Below, in pieces: positions 42,101-51,226 of a stretch of 64,000 bases of DNA (its first letter is position 1; each line of letters starts with the position of its first letter). The position numbers and the translations under genes were made by a program. Under the pieces are notes generated by a model. It saw only the letters and a program-made list of their open reading frames with translations, had not been told where the DNA came from and searched no databases. The stretch lies in the NCBI RefSeq assembly GCF_900103885.1, contig NZ_FNIM01000010.1:18678-82677 (forward strand), in the 5' to 3' direction. The DNA is from Actinomyces ruminicola. GTDB taxonomy: Bacteria > Actinomycetota > Actinomycetes > Actinomycetales > Actinomycetaceae.

Positions 42101-43752
42101 GTCAGCAGCTTCCCTTCGAGCGGTTGCGGGCCACGTAGATCATCTCGCAGTTCTGCATGGTGCTCAGACCGCCCTTCGGCTAGATCGGGCTCTTCGCCGA
42201 AGTCGATCTCGACGGAGGCAGGGTCGAACCCACGGCGCCCCCGAGGCTGCGGGTAGAGCGTCACGGTGGCCAACGTGTCGATGACCTGGCGGCGCAGGTC
42301 GAGCGACCCCTCGCGGAACGCCGAGGCCGGGTCATCCGTGCCCAGCACAGGGGTGAGGCGACCAGCGCGGCCGACCGTCAGTTGCTCGGCCTCCAGCTCG
42401 GCGATGCGCGCCTCGGCTGCGTCCCGATTGCGCTTGAGGTCTCGCCCTTCGATGACCCCGTCGTCGTAGTCACGCTGCGCCCGTAGGATGCGCGCCCGGT
42501 GCTCACTGATGGCGGCGGCGATCCCACGCGTAGCGGGGCCGTGTTCGGCCTGCATCTGCTTGCGCAGGGCGTCTGGCTCGGACAGGCGCTCAGCGATGCG
42601 GTTGGTGACGTTGTCGTCGATGGCAGCCCCGGAGCGCACGATGTGGCCGGCGCAGCGATAGCCCCGGGGACCGCCGGTCACCCGCTTGCCACAGACCGCG
42701 CCGTCGGCCTCGACGACGACGCCGCAGCGGTAGAGCCCCGAGCCGAGGTGTTTGCGCTTGGTCGAGCCCGAAGTATTGGTGATGCGCCGGGAGTCGTCGA
42801 GGATGGTTTGGGCTGCCCACCAGGTCTCGTCGTCGACGATGGCTTCCCACTGCCCACGGATCGGTTCGCCGGCGTCGTCGCGCAGAATCTGCGCCTTCCA
42901 CGACCGGCGTCGACCACCGTCGGGTTGGGCGACCTTGGGCGTGTAGGTCGACAACCCGGCGTACCTGGGGTTGCGCAGGATGCCGAGGATTGTGCTCGGC
43001 GACCACGGTCCGTCGAGCTCGATGGGTCGAGGCTCCTTGCCCTCTGCCTTACGGGCGTCGGCACGCTCGACAGACACCACGTGCGAGTGCTTCGGCCTGG
43101 GAGCGATGCCAGCGACCTCCTGGGCGCCCGAGAGTGCGCGCGCGAGCGACCGGAGGGACTCGGGGTGCTCGGGACGGGTGAAGGCGGCGTAGATGGCTCG
43201 CACGGTCGTGGCCTCGTCTTCGGCGACGTCGCCGTTGACCGCATAACCCAGCGGTCGCATGCCCTTGGGAGCGCGCCCCTGGTGGGCTCGCTGCCGTTGG
43301 GCGTCTCTCTGACGCTGGCCCTTGCGCTCCATCTCGGCTCGGGCGACCGCAGCCTTGATGCGGGCGTACATGCGTTCGCCGTCGGTGGTCAGGTCGGCGT
43401 CACCGTTGGCGGTGACGAGTGCGAGGCCTCGCCATTCGGCCGCCTCGATCCAGTCCTCAAGCTGACGCGGTTGCCTCGTGAGGCGATCGAGGTCATAGCA
43501 GATGATCGCGGTGAACGCTCCAGCCTGATAGTCGGACACCATGCGGTCGTAGGCGGGGCGCACCTTGGTGCGGTCTGTCGCCGACTTCGACTGGTCGACG
43601 TAGGTCTCGACAACCTCCCACTGTCGGAACCGAGCCAAGTCTTCACACTTCTCGCGCTGCCGGTCGATGGCCAAGTCGTCCATCTCGCGGTCCTGGGAGA
43701 TGCGCAGATAGATGGCCGCCTTGCGGGGCGCCGTACTCTGGTCAGCCATCAT
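42097..43752 (-). CDS. Large serine recombinase
   Basis: A 551-residue site-specific recombinase. The N-terminal resolvase domain has the catalytic serine at position 19 in AAIYLRISQD and the arginine block ICYDLDRLTRQPRQLEDW. The recombinase domain (ILGILRNPRYAGLSTY), a zinc ribbon (YRCGVVVEADGAVCGKRV with RCAGH) and a coiled coil (DALRKQMQAEHG and AEARIAELEAEQL) follow, as in phage-type integrases. It would integrate or excise the island at att sites. Its start overlaps the specificity-subunit stop by 4 bp and its stop overlaps the abiV start, placing it within a restriction operon, an unusual arrangement. Confidence 0.9.
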   Translation of the reverse strand: MMADQSTAPRKAAIYLRISQDREMDDLAIDRQREKCEDLARFRQWEVVETYVDQSKSATDRTKVRPAYDRMVSDYQAGAFTAIICYDLDRLTRQPRQLEDWIEAAEWRGLALVTANGDADLTTDGERMYARIKAAVARAEMERKGQRQRDAQRQRAHQGRAPKGMRPLGYAVNGDVAEDEATTVRAIYAAFTRPEHPESLRSLARALSGAQEVAGIAPRPKHSHVVSVERADARKAEGKEPRPIELDGPWSPSTILGILRNPRYAGLSTYTPKVAQPDGGRRRSWKAQILRDDAGEPIRGQWEAIVDDETWWAAQTILDDSRRITNTSGSTKRKHLGSGLYRCGVVVEADGAVCGKRVTGGPRGYRCAGHIVRSGAAIDDNVTNRIAERLSEPDALRKQMQAEHGPATRGIAAAISEHRARILRAQRDYDDGVIEGRDLKRNRDAAEARIAELEAEQLTVGRAGRLTPVLGTDDPASAFREGSLDLRRQVIDTLATVTLYPQPRGRRGFDPASVEIDFGEEPDLAEGRSEHHAELRDDLRGPQPLEGKLLT

Positions 43753-44954
43753 TCCTCTTCGTCAGCTGCGCCCAGCAGATCGACTTCGCCAGCCAAAAGG
43801 GCTTCGAGCAGCGCCGAACGCAGTTCCAGGAGGCGCTGCGCCTCGGCCCGCAGGGCGGCCACCGCGTCTGCCATGGGGTTGAGCACAGCCGTGATCTCGG
43901 CCTGCTGGTCAAGATTGGGAAGGCGCACCTGCATTGCGCTGGCCTTCTTGAAGCCAATGTGGCGGACGCCCGGTGCCTCGCCCGCTGTCTCGCGGAACTG
44001 GCCGGACTCGTAGGCCCACAGGCACCAGTGGCGGACGAAGTCCGGGGTGGTGATCCCCTCGATGGCGCGGTACCGCAACAGAGTGTTCTGGAAGCACACG
44101 GGCCCGTCGAGCTCGTCATGCCAGACAGCCGGCATGCCTACTGCGGTCGGGCTGGCGCTGCCCTCAGAGACCAACACGTCCCCGTCGAGGAGCCGGTAGC
44201 GCTCGCGTTCCTTCGCGTCGAAGTCCATTGACATGACATCGTCCATGCGCAGCTCGTCGTAGCCGACGTTGGCTGACCGAAGGTACTGGGTCATCGACGG
44301 GCCAGTCGCTCGCTCCGGTGAGCGCTGGCGTCCCAGGCGGATGCCGAAAGCAGCGTCCGCGCGCACTCTAACCGATTCGACCGCGCCGACCAGCTCGTCC
44401 CTACGCAAGCGAAGGACCTCCATCAACATGGCTGCTTCTGATTCCGCGGCCGCGACGGCGTCCGTTACGCGCGTCATCAGGTCAACGATGGTTCGCTGCT
44501 CTTCAAGACTTGGCAGCAGAATCGGAAGCTGTAGAAAATGGACTTCTTTCAGTCGGTTCCGGCTGACCGCCGCAGCTCCCGTCGACTCACTCTTGGCTAG
44601 TGCGGCGAACTGCGGAGAGGCGCAGTACAGAGCCACGAACTCTGCGATCGCTCGTTCGCGCTCGACATCGAACTGCGGGAACTCACTTGAGACCATGACT
44701 CCGGCGAACTCAGCCGGGACAACGGCAAACGACTGTTTCCATGCGAAGAGACGGTTGTAGATCAGCGCCCCGGGCTTCAGCGGGAAGCACTTTCCGATCA
44801 CCTCGCTACCGGACCGCTCCTCACGCACGAACAGACCTAGGCCGTACCACCGCACGCCAGCGAAGCGAACGCGTTCCTCGTTAGCTGGTACAAGCGCATC
44901 AGGCTTGTGCTGCTGCAGGACGTCCCTCAACTGCATCTGTGGCCACTCATGCAT
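43749..44954 (-). CDS. Restriction-modification specificity subunit (HsdS-like)
   Basis: A 401-residue DNA specificity subunit with two target-recognition domains, each followed by a helical spacer. The first is MQLRDVLQQHKPDALVP through RLKEVHFLQLPILLPSLEEQ, with coil VTDAVAAAESEAAML. The second covers VGYDELRMDDVM, FVRHWCLWAYESGQF and IGFKKASAMQVRLPNLDQQ, with coil ALRAEAQRLLELRSALLEA. The two halves would read a bipartite target and guide the partner subunit. The start at 44954 overlaps the partner's end by 8 bp; an in-frame start at 44990 would overlap further. Confidence 0.88.
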   Translation of the reverse strand: MHEWPQMQLRDVLQQHKPDALVPANEERVRFAGVRWYGLGLFVREERSGSEVIGKCFPLKPGALIYNRLFAWKQSFAVVPAEFAGVMVSSEFPQFDVERERAIAEFVALYCASPQFAALAKSESTGAAAVSRNRLKEVHFLQLPILLPSLEEQRTIVDLMTRVTDAVAAAESEAAMLMEVLRLRRDELVGAVESVRVRADAAFGIRLGRQRSPERATGPSMTQYLRSANVGYDELRMDDVMSMDFDAKERERYRLLDGDVLVSEGSASPTAVGMPAVWHDELDGPVCFQNTLLRYRAIEGITTPDFVRHWCLWAYESGQFRETAGEAPGVRHIGFKKASAMQVRLPNLDQQAEITAVLNPMADAVAALRAEAQRLLELRSALLEALLAGEVDLLGAADEEE

Positions 44955-46809
44955 CGAGGACACCCAACCCGACGGCCAGCAGCGCTTCATTCATGCGCTC
45001 GTAGGCCTCCTTGCGCAGCACTCTCGCTTCTTGCCAGTCTGCTACGGCGGCATCGAGATCATGTGACTGCGCCTGCGGCCACGGGTTTCGCCTTACGCCG
45101 CGCGCTTCAAGGCGTCCTTGGTCGTCGTAGATCACCGACCGCCAAGAACGCGCAGCCTCCAACTCCAGATGGTCTCGCACGGCCCGCTCCACCGCGGTTG
45201 CGATTGCGGTCCAACGCCCTGAATCACGTCGGCCTGCGCCATATCGAACCTCGTGCCCGTCATCCTCCATGTCCACGAACGTGACGAGTGAGTCCTGCCG
45301 ATGTCCATTGCTCGACTTCGTGAAACCGAAGATTGAGGTCTTGACTCCGCGCCCCTGCTCAAAGAAGAGCTGCTGGGGCATGTCGATGACGAAGTCAAGC
45401 TGAGCGTGCCGCAGGATCGACTCCGATGCCCTGGCATTAGATGATTTGGACAGGGTGTTGTTCGGCATGATGATGACGAGCCGACCGCCCTCCTCCAAGT
45501 AGTTGAGCGCCGAAATAGTGAAGTTGATCGGATGGTCCCCTTCGTAAGGAGGATTGATGACGCACTTGTTGGGCTTCAAACTGCGGATGTAGTCCCGCAG
45601 CTTTTCGTCCTGCTTGGTCACAGCGAAGGTGCGGTCTCGGTTGATCAGGGAGTCTCGGTAGAGCAGGTTCGATCTGCCGTCACCGTGGAGGAACATGTTC
45701 GAGCAAGCGAGGGCAAACAGGATGGGGTCCAGTTCGATACCGATTAGCTGGTGGTTGTGAATGTGGTCGATCCGCTCCTGGTCACCGTGGGCCATGTCCA
45801 CGAGCTGCTCCATTGCCTCCATGAGGAAGCCGCCGGAGCCCATGCAAGTGTCGAGCACGACGTCGTCACGACCGAGGTCTGCCAAATCAACCATGAGTCG
45901 GATGATGTGGTCCGGGGTGAGGATGATGTTCTTATTGTCCATTTTGCCTGCGCGCGAGAGGAAGATCTTGTACGCGCGACCGAGGACGTCCCGCTTGGTG
46001 GCCTGCTTCGAGGGTTGATGCACCCGCTCGTCAATGTCGGCGATGATGTTCTTGTACTCGTCCAAGGGGATGTCCACAGTCTTCACGAAGGCGAACCGGT
46101 CCGCCCAGTCGATCTCCTTAGAACGCGAGTTGACCTTCTTGGAGAGCTGACGTTGGACGGCCTCGACGATCTGGTCATTGAGGTAGCGTGCCTCGACCAG
46201 CCGATTGTCCTCGGGGGCGTCGATCGACTGGTAGACGGCGCGGAACGGGTTGTCGTCCAGGGCGATCATGAGCGCAGAGAAGAACAGCGACCGCTCGGTG
46301 TCCCGGACGCGGGAGTCCTTGTGGAACCGCTCGTTGAGCTGTAGCAGGAACCGACGCAGCTCGATATCGGAGAGGGGGTCGCCGTGCGCCACCGCCTGGT
46401 AGTGCTTCGCAAGGGCGTCCAGAGGCATGAGCGCCGTGAGCCCGTCAATGACCTCGACGTCATCGGTACCACCCTTGCGGAAGTAGTACGTGACCTTGAG
46501 CGAGTCCATAGTCTGCCCGGAAACAGCGATGCCCACGATGTCAACGTCCGGCACTGCGTTGTTGGCCATGTAGCCCTGAACCTCGGCCTCAGCGGCCGCA
46601 TGGCTGGTCTTGGGGCCGGGCGCACCCGACTTGGCCTCCACGACGATGATCCACTCATCCATGTCCTTGAAGAAGTCGGGGTAACCTGCGTCGGTGCCGC
46701 CATCCTTCTTCGTTAGAAATCCATACTCCTTGGGGATGTCATGTTTCTCGATGAAGGTCTGCGCACCGTGGAAGGTGCGGAACAGGTTCTCCGTGATGCT
46801 CTCGGCCAT
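44947..46809 (-). CDS. Restriction-methyltransferase subunit with N-terminal PD-(D/E)xK domain (BcgI-like)
   Basis: A 620-residue N6-adenine methyltransferase. Motif I is LDTCMGSGGFLMEAM near residue 317 and the catalytic NPPY is in INPPYEGD near residue 416. The first 110 residues differ from ordinary HsdM and look like a nuclease: YPDFF at 43-47 and VVEAK at 56-60 give P44-D45-(x12)-E58-x-K60. With a separate specificity subunit and no HsdR gene, this matches the BcgI-type (type IIB) arrangement, where one subunit both cuts and methylates. The ATG lies 9 bp after the ychF stop, with AAAAGG overlapping that stop. Cleavage activity is inferred. Confidence 0.85.
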   Translation of the reverse strand: MAESITENLFRTFHGAQTFIEKHDIPKEYGFLTKKDGGTDAGYPDFFKDMDEWIIVVEAKSGAPGPKTSHAAAEAEVQGYMANNAVPDVDIVGIAVSGQTMDSLKVTYYFRKGGTDDVEVIDGLTALMPLDALAKHYQAVAHGDPLSDIELRRFLLQLNERFHKDSRVRDTERSLFFSALMIALDDNPFRAVYQSIDAPEDNRLVEARYLNDQIVEAVQRQLSKKVNSRSKEIDWADRFAFVKTVDIPLDEYKNIIADIDERVHQPSKQATKRDVLGRAYKIFLSRAGKMDNKNIILTPDHIIRLMVDLADLGRDDVVLDTCMGSGGFLMEAMEQLVDMAHGDQERIDHIHNHQLIGIELDPILFALACSNMFLHGDGRSNLLYRDSLINRDRTFAVTKQDEKLRDYIRSLKPNKCVINPPYEGDHPINFTISALNYLEEGGRLVIIMPNNTLSKSSNARASESILRHAQLDFVIDMPQQLFFEQGRGVKTSIFGFTKSSNGHRQDSLVTFVDMEDDGHEVRYGAGRRDSGRWTAIATAVERAVRDHLELEAARSWRSVIYDDQGRLEARGVRRNPWPQAQSHDLDAAVADWQEARVLRKEAYERMNEALLAVGLGVLDA

Positions 46810-46818
46810 GCACCGAGT

Positions 46819-47916
46819 CTACCTTTTAGAGGTTAGTCCTGTTCTGAACTCGACCACGTCGCCATCGGCCATGACGTAGTCCTTGCCCTCCATGCGCACC
46901 CGCCCGTGGGCGCGTACCTCGGCCATGGAGCCGTACTCCATGAGGTCGTCGTAGGAGACGATCTCGGCCTTGATGAAGCCCTTCTCGAAGTCGGTGTGGA
47001 TCACGCCCGCGGCCTGCGGGGCGGTCCAACCCTTGCGGATCGTCCAGGCGCGCGACTCCTTCTCCCCCGCCGTCAGGAAGGTCTGCAGGCCGAGCGTGTC
47101 GAAGCCGACGCGCGCCAGCTTGTCCAGGCCGGACTCCTCCTGGCCGTTCTCGCGCAGCATCTCGGCGGCCTCTTCGGGCTCCAGCTCCACCAGCTCCGCC
47201 TCGAACTGGGCGTCCAGGAACACCGCCTCCGCGGGCGCCACCAGCGCACCCAACTCCTGCTGGCGGGCGGCATCCTGCATGCCGGCGTCGTCCATGTTGA
47301 ACACGTAGATGAAGGGCTTGGTGGTCATGAGCTGGAACTCGCGCAGGATCTCGGTGTCCAGCCCCTTGCCGGCCGCGGCGGCCGAGAGCAGCTCGCCGTC
47401 CTCCAGCACCTTCAGCGCGGCCCGCGCCGCCTCCAGCACGGCGGCCTCGGTCTTCTTGCCGCGCACCTCCTTCTCCAGGCGCGGGATCGTCTTCTCCATG
47501 GTCTGGATGTCGGCCAGGATCAGCTCGGTGGTGATGGTCTCGATGTCCGAGGCGGGCTCCACCTTGCCGGCGACGTGGACCACGTCGGGGTCGTCGAAGG
47601 CGCGGGTGACGATGCAGATGGCGTCGGCCTCACGGATGTTGGCGAGGAACTGGTTGCCCAGCCCCTCCCCCTCGCTGGCGCCGCGCACGATTCCGGCGAT
47701 GTCCACGAAGGAGACGGTGGCGGGCACGACCTTGTGGGAGTTGAACATCTTCGCCAGCGCGTCCAGCCGCGGGTCCGGCAGCGGTACGACGCCGACGTTC
47801 GGCTCGATCGTGGCGAAGGGGTAGTTCGCCGCGAGAACGGTCGCCCGGGTCAGGGCGTTGAACAGGGTCGACTTGCCGACGTTGGGCAGTCCAACGATTC
47901 CGATAGTGAGTGCCAC
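46819..47916 (-). CDS. ychF: Redox-regulated GTPase/ATPase YchF, with an altered C-terminus
   Basis: A 365-residue universally conserved Obg-related nucleotidase. The P loop is [18 protein letters not shown], followed by [15 protein letters not shown], the YchF-type specificity motif region FNMDDAG and a C-terminal TGS domain ([22 protein letters not shown]). The start is GTG at 47916. The end is odd: after MADGDVVEF the protein reads RTGLTSKR, encoded by A-rich rare codons, whereas the family almost always ends FRFNV. This suggests that the island at its 3' end replaced the final codons. Function may be unaffected, as the change is only the last residues. Confidence 0.93.
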   Translation of the reverse strand: MALTIGIVGLPNVGKSTLFNALTRATVLAANYPFATIEPNVGVVPLPDPRLDALAKMFNSHKVVPATVSFVDIAGIVRGASEGEGLGNQFLANIREADAICIVTRAFDDPDVVHVAGKVEPASDIETITTELILADIQTMEKTIPRLEKEVRGKKTEAAVLEAARAALKVLEDGELLSAAAAGKGLDTEILREFQLMTTKPFIYVFNMDDAGMQDAARQQELGALVAPAEAVFLDAQFEAELVELEPEEAAEMLRENGQEESGLDKLARVGFDTLGLQTFLTAGEKESRAWTIRKGWTAPQAAGVIHTDFEKGFIKAEIVSYDDLMEYGSMAEVRAHGRVRMEGKDYVMADGDVVEFRTGLTSKR

Positions 47917-47985
47917 GGGGCGAGTGTAGCGGCCCGCCGCTAAGCGCCCGGAGTTCTTGTCGGCCGCCCGTGCGATGGTGGTTTC

Positions 47986-49224
47986 ATGTCCACAGCGCTT
48001 CCCATCCTGCTCCTGTTCACCGGCCTGCTCGTCGGAGCGGTGGTCGGCTACGCCCTGGCCGTGGCCCGCTCGGCGACCGCCAGGGCGGGCGGCCGGGACG
48101 AGGCCGCCGCGCTGCGCACCGAGGCGGCCCAGTGGCGCGCCCGCGCGGAGGAGCTGGCGGCCCGCACCACCGCGGCCGAGGAGCGCGCGGAGCGCGACGG
48201 CTCGGTGCTGCGGGCACTCGCACCGGTGCGTGCACAGCTGGAGCAGGTCGGCGCCCGGGTGGAGCAGATGGACAAGCAGCGCGCCGCCGAGCACGCCACG
48301 CTGACCGAGCAGCTGCGCGCGGGCGCCGAGTCCGATCGCGAGCTGCGCCGGACGACGACGGCGCTCGAGGGCGCCCTGCGCTCGCGCTCCTCGCGCGGGG
48401 TGTGGGGCGAGGTCGAGCTCGCCCGCGTGCTGGAGGCGTCAGGAATGATGCGGCACATCGACTTCGCCGAGCAGCGCTCGGTGGCCTCCCTGGTCGGACG
48501 GAGAAACGGAGCCGGCAGCTCGGGCGGCGATCCCGCCAGGTCGCGGCCCGACGTCGTCGTGCACCTGCCCGGCGACGGCTTCCTGGCCCTGGACGCCAAG
48601 GTGCCGCTGGACTCCTACCTGCAGGCCTGCGCCGTCGGTTCAGGACCAGACGCCGCGGGAAGGGCCGGAGCGGACGCCCAGCGGCGCCGGGCCAAGCTGC
48701 TGGCCGCACACGCCAAGGCGCTGCGCGGACACGTCGATGCACTGGCGGACCGCCACTATGCGCGCACGCTCCAGGACTCCCCGGACCTGGTGGTGCTGTT
48801 CGTGCCGGCCGAGCCCATCCTGGCAGCGGCGCTGGAGGCGGATCCCACGCTCATGGAGCATGCACTGGACCGCGGCGTCGCCCTGACCACACCCGCCTCG
48901 CTCCTGGCACTGCTGCGCACCTGCGCAACCGCATGGGCCCGCACCGCCGTCAATGACGACGCGCGCGAGCTGGTCGCCCTGGGCCGCACGCTCTACGAGC
49001 GGCTGGGCACCGTGGCCAAGCACCTCGACACCCTGGGAACCGCCCTGGCGCGGTCGGTGGCCGCGTACAACAAGGCGGTCGGCTCCATGGAGTCGCGGCT
49101 GCTGGTCACGGCCCGCTCCTTCGAGCCGCTCGGCGAGGGGCTCGCTGCGCCGAAGCCCGTCCGCGCGGACGAGGCCCAGGTCCGGCGGTTCTCCAGCGCC
49201 GAACTGGCCGCGACTGACGAGTAG
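47986..49224 (+). CDS. rmuC: DNA recombination protein RmuC
   Basis: A 412-residue RmuC-family protein, which limits recombination at inverted repeats and resembles a nuclease. A membrane anchor (residues 5-27, ILLLFTGLLVGAVVGYALAV) is followed by a long Ala/Glu/Arg-rich coiled coil to about residue 120, then the conserved domain with SRGVWGEVELARVLEASGM, SRPDVVVHLPGDGFLALDAKVPLDSY, VVLFVPAEPIL and RLGTVAKHLDTLGTAL. All core motifs are present. It is divergent from ychF with a 69-bp gap and ends in a GGCGGGC/GCCCGCC hairpin. Confidence 0.9.
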   Translation: MSTALPILLLFTGLLVGAVVGYALAVARSATARAGGRDEAAALRTEAAQWRARAEELAARTTAAEERAERDGSVLRALAPVRAQLEQVGARVEQMDKQRAAEHATLTEQLRAGAESDRELRRTTTALEGALRSRSSRGVWGEVELARVLEASGMMRHIDFAEQRSVASLVGRRNGAGSSGGDPARSRPDVVVHLPGDGFLALDAKVPLDSYLQACAVGSGPDAAGRAGADAQRRRAKLLAAHAKALRGHVDALADRHYARTLQDSPDLVVLFVPAEPILAAALEADPTLMEHALDRGVALTTPASLLALLRTCATAWARTAVNDDARELVALGRTLYERLGTVAKHLDTLGTALARSVAAYNKAVGSMESRLLVTARSFEPLGEGLAAPKPVRADEAQVRRFSSAELAATDE

Positions 49225-49247
49225 CACCGCCGCTGCGGTGCCGCAAT

Positions 49248-49269
49248 GGCGGGCGCACGAAAGCCCGCC
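49248..49269. terminator. Short hairpin after rmuC
   Basis: GGCGGGC (49248-49254) and GCCCGCC (49263-49269) with loop GCACGAAA. The rest of 49270-49417 is locally AT-rich (TATACGCTACC and CATAAACTGG) and probably holds the promoter of the next gene. Confidence 0.5.
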
Positions 49270-49417
49270 CCCGACGCCGAGGTCGCAACGCTGGGGTTAC
49301 ATATACGCTACCATTCACATAAACTGGTCTCATGCGATACTTCGCAGCAACCTCCCAGGTGCGCCCCGTAGCGTGCCTGGCAACCTCTGACCGCGACATG
49401 TGGAGGTCCACCTTCCT

Positions 49418-50092
49418 ATGACAGCCGCAACCACAAGCAGCGCCTCGCCCCGAGCCGGCACTGCCCGAGTCCCTGACGTCTCCGCCCGCACCGGGAGCGA
49501 CGCCGCCGAGGTGCTGAACCATCTGAACACGCTCGCCGCCAGGCAGCAGCAGCTGCAGGACCAGCTCTCCACGCTCCGCGATGAGCGCGACGACCTCATC
49601 CTGCGTGGCCTGGCCAGCGGCCTGAGCTCCTCGGAGCTGGCCGAGAAGGCCCAGCTGACCGGGGCGCGCGTACGGGCCATCGCCGACGCCGCGGCGGACT
49701 CCTCCGCCCGTGAGCGGGTCTCCCAGGCGATGACCAAGCTCATTGAGCACGAACCCGCCATCTGCACCACCTACGGCGCGCTCGCCGAGGCCGTCGGCAT
49801 TGGCTCGGCGAAGGGCGTCGCCTCCTCGCTGGCCACCAACCCCGCAGTTCCTGCGCGCGCCGGCGCCCGGGTGCTTCTGCTGCGTTGGGCGAACCCGGCG
49901 CTGGGCGGCTACATCATCCCCAGCGAGGAGCCCTCGTGGCAGACGCAGGGGGACGACACCGCCTCACGCCTGGAGTGCCTGCAGGCCGAGCACCTGGTGG
50001 TCCAGGTCACCAGCCCGAACGGCCCGGTCTGGCTGGTGCCCTTCGACCGGGTGGTGGCCGACGCCGAGGCCCTGGGCAGCATTATCAGCTGA
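49418..50092 (+). CDS. Hypothetical protein with coiled coil and helix-turn-helix-like segment
   Basis: A 224-residue protein not assigned to a family. Residues about 35-60 (LNHLNTLAARQQQLQDQLS) form a coiled coil, followed by a helix-turn-helix-like stretch LASGLSSSELAEKAQLTGAR at residues 68-87. The C-terminal half is mixed and includes YGALAEAVGIGSAKGVAS, which resembles a second winged-helix, and VWLVPFDRVVADAEALG at the end. A DNA-binding role is a guess from these segments. GGAGG precedes the ATG at 49418. It converges with ispH, 17 bp apart. Confidence 0.7.
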   Translation: MTAATTSSASPRAGTARVPDVSARTGSDAAEVLNHLNTLAARQQQLQDQLSTLRDERDDLILRGLASGLSSSELAEKAQLTGARVRAIADAAADSSARERVSQAMTKLIEHEPAICTTYGALAEAVGIGSAKGVASSLATNPAVPARAGARVLLLRWANPALGGYIIPSEEPSWQTQGDDTASRLECLQAEHLVVQVTSPNGPVWLVPFDRVVADAEALGSIIS

Positions 50093-50109
50093 GCGGACGG
50101 CTCGCACGC

Positions 50110-51171
50110 TCAGCAGGTGTGGTCCTGGGCGGGGCGGCGGCGCCGTTCCGGGACTGCACCGCCGGCCGCCGCCTTGAGGTCGGCCCGCAGGTTCTTGGGC
50201 AGGGAGAAGGCGATCTTCTCCGTGGCCGTGCGCACCTGCTCGACCTCGGTGAAGCCCATCTGCCCCAGTCGCTCAATCACCTCGCGCACCAGGATCTCCG
50301 GCACGGAGGCTCCGGAGGTCAGGCCCACTGTGCTCGCGTCCTCGAACCAGGAGGCCTCCAGCTCGCGCGCGTAGTCGACCCGGTGCGCGGTCGGAGCGCC
50401 GGCTTCCAGGGCTACCTCCTTCAGCCGCACGGAGTTGGAGGAGTTGCCGGAGCCGACCACGATCATGACGTCCACCCGCGGGGCGATCGCCTTGACGGCC
50501 CCCTGCCGGTTCTGGGTGGCGTAGCAGATGTCGTCGCCCGGCGGGTCGCTCAGGTGGGGGAAGCGCTCCCGCAGGCGCCGCACCGTCTCCATGGTCTCAT
50601 CCACGGACAGAGTGGTCTGGCTGATCCACACGACCTTCTCGGGGTCGCGCACCTGCACGGAGTCGACCTCGGCGGGGCCGTTGACCACCTGAATGTGCTC
50701 GGGCGCCTCACCCTGGGTGCCCTCGACCTCCTCGTGGCCGGCGTGGCCGACGAGGATGATGTCATAGTCGTCCTTGGCGAAGCGGATCGCCTGCTTGTGG
50801 ACCTTGGTGACCAGCGGGCAGGTGGCGTCGATGGTCTGCAGGTGGCGAGCGGCGGCCTGTGCGTGCACGGCCGGGGAAACCCCGTGTGCTGAGAACACCA
50901 CGCGCGCGCCCTCAGGCACCTGGTCGGTCTCCGAGACGAACACGGCGCCGCGCCGCGAGAGCGCCTCCACCACGTACTTGTTGTGGACGATCTCCTTGCG
51001 CACGTAGATCGGCGCCCCGTAATGGGCCAGGGCCTGCTCCACGGCGTCGACGGCGCGGTCCACCCCGGCGCAGTAGCCGCGCGGCGCGGCCAGCAGGATG
51101 CGCCTGCCGGGGACTACGGGCGCCTCCTCGGCGCTGGCAGTGGTGGTTTCGCTCGTGGTCACGCCCACCAC
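50110..51171 (-). CDS. ispH: 4-Hydroxy-3-methylbut-2-enyl diphosphate reductase
   Basis: A 353-residue IspH (LytB), the last enzyme of the MEP isoprenoid pathway, converting HMBPP to IPP and DMAPP with a [4Fe-4S] cluster. The three cluster cysteines are in [25 protein letters not shown] and [11 protein letters not shown], and the substrate residues include VFSAHGVSP and [11 protein letters not shown]. The C-terminal 30 residues are basic and family-specific to actinobacteria. GTG starts at 51171, 51168 and 51162 are all possible. It is divergent from xseA with a 55-bp gap, a common actinobacterial arrangement. Confidence 0.95.
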   Translation of the reverse strand: MVGVTTSETTTASAEEAPVVPGRRILLAAPRGYCAGVDRAVDAVEQALAHYGAPIYVRKEIVHNKYVVEALSRRGAVFVSETDQVPEGARVVFSAHGVSPAVHAQAAARHLQTIDATCPLVTKVHKQAIRFAKDDYDIILVGHAGHEEVEGTQGEAPEHIQVVNGPAEVDSVQVRDPEKVVWISQTTLSVDETMETVRRLRERFPHLSDPPGDDICYATQNRQGAVKAIAPRVDVMIVVGSGNSSNSVRLKEVALEAGAPTAHRVDYARELEASWFEDASTVGLTSGASVPEILVREVIERLGQMGFTEVEQVRTATEKIAFSLPKNLRADLKAAAGGAVPERRRRPAQDHTC

Positions 51172-51226
51172 TGTGCCACAGGAGCCCGCCCTGCGAACAC
51201 GCCCGCCGCACGTTTAACGTGGCACA

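Larger units (their letters stand above)
40564..46850. mobile_element. Integrative defence island (restriction-modification, recombinase, AbiV, ardA)
   Basis: The block contains only mobile or defence genes, all on the minus strand and tightly packed, with its own large serine recombinase. The right border lies in the last codons of ychF, where the usual FRFNV ending is replaced. The left border is unclear, somewhere between the terminator at 40573-40598 and the ardA 3' end. Direct repeats at 40616 and 40694 may mark it. Confidence 0.6.

Noticed and set aside
42097..44954. Recombinase next to the specificity gene suggested a phase-variable hsdS inverton
   Set aside because: No second specificity gene or inverted repeats within hsdS were seen; the recombinase is of the large integrase type.
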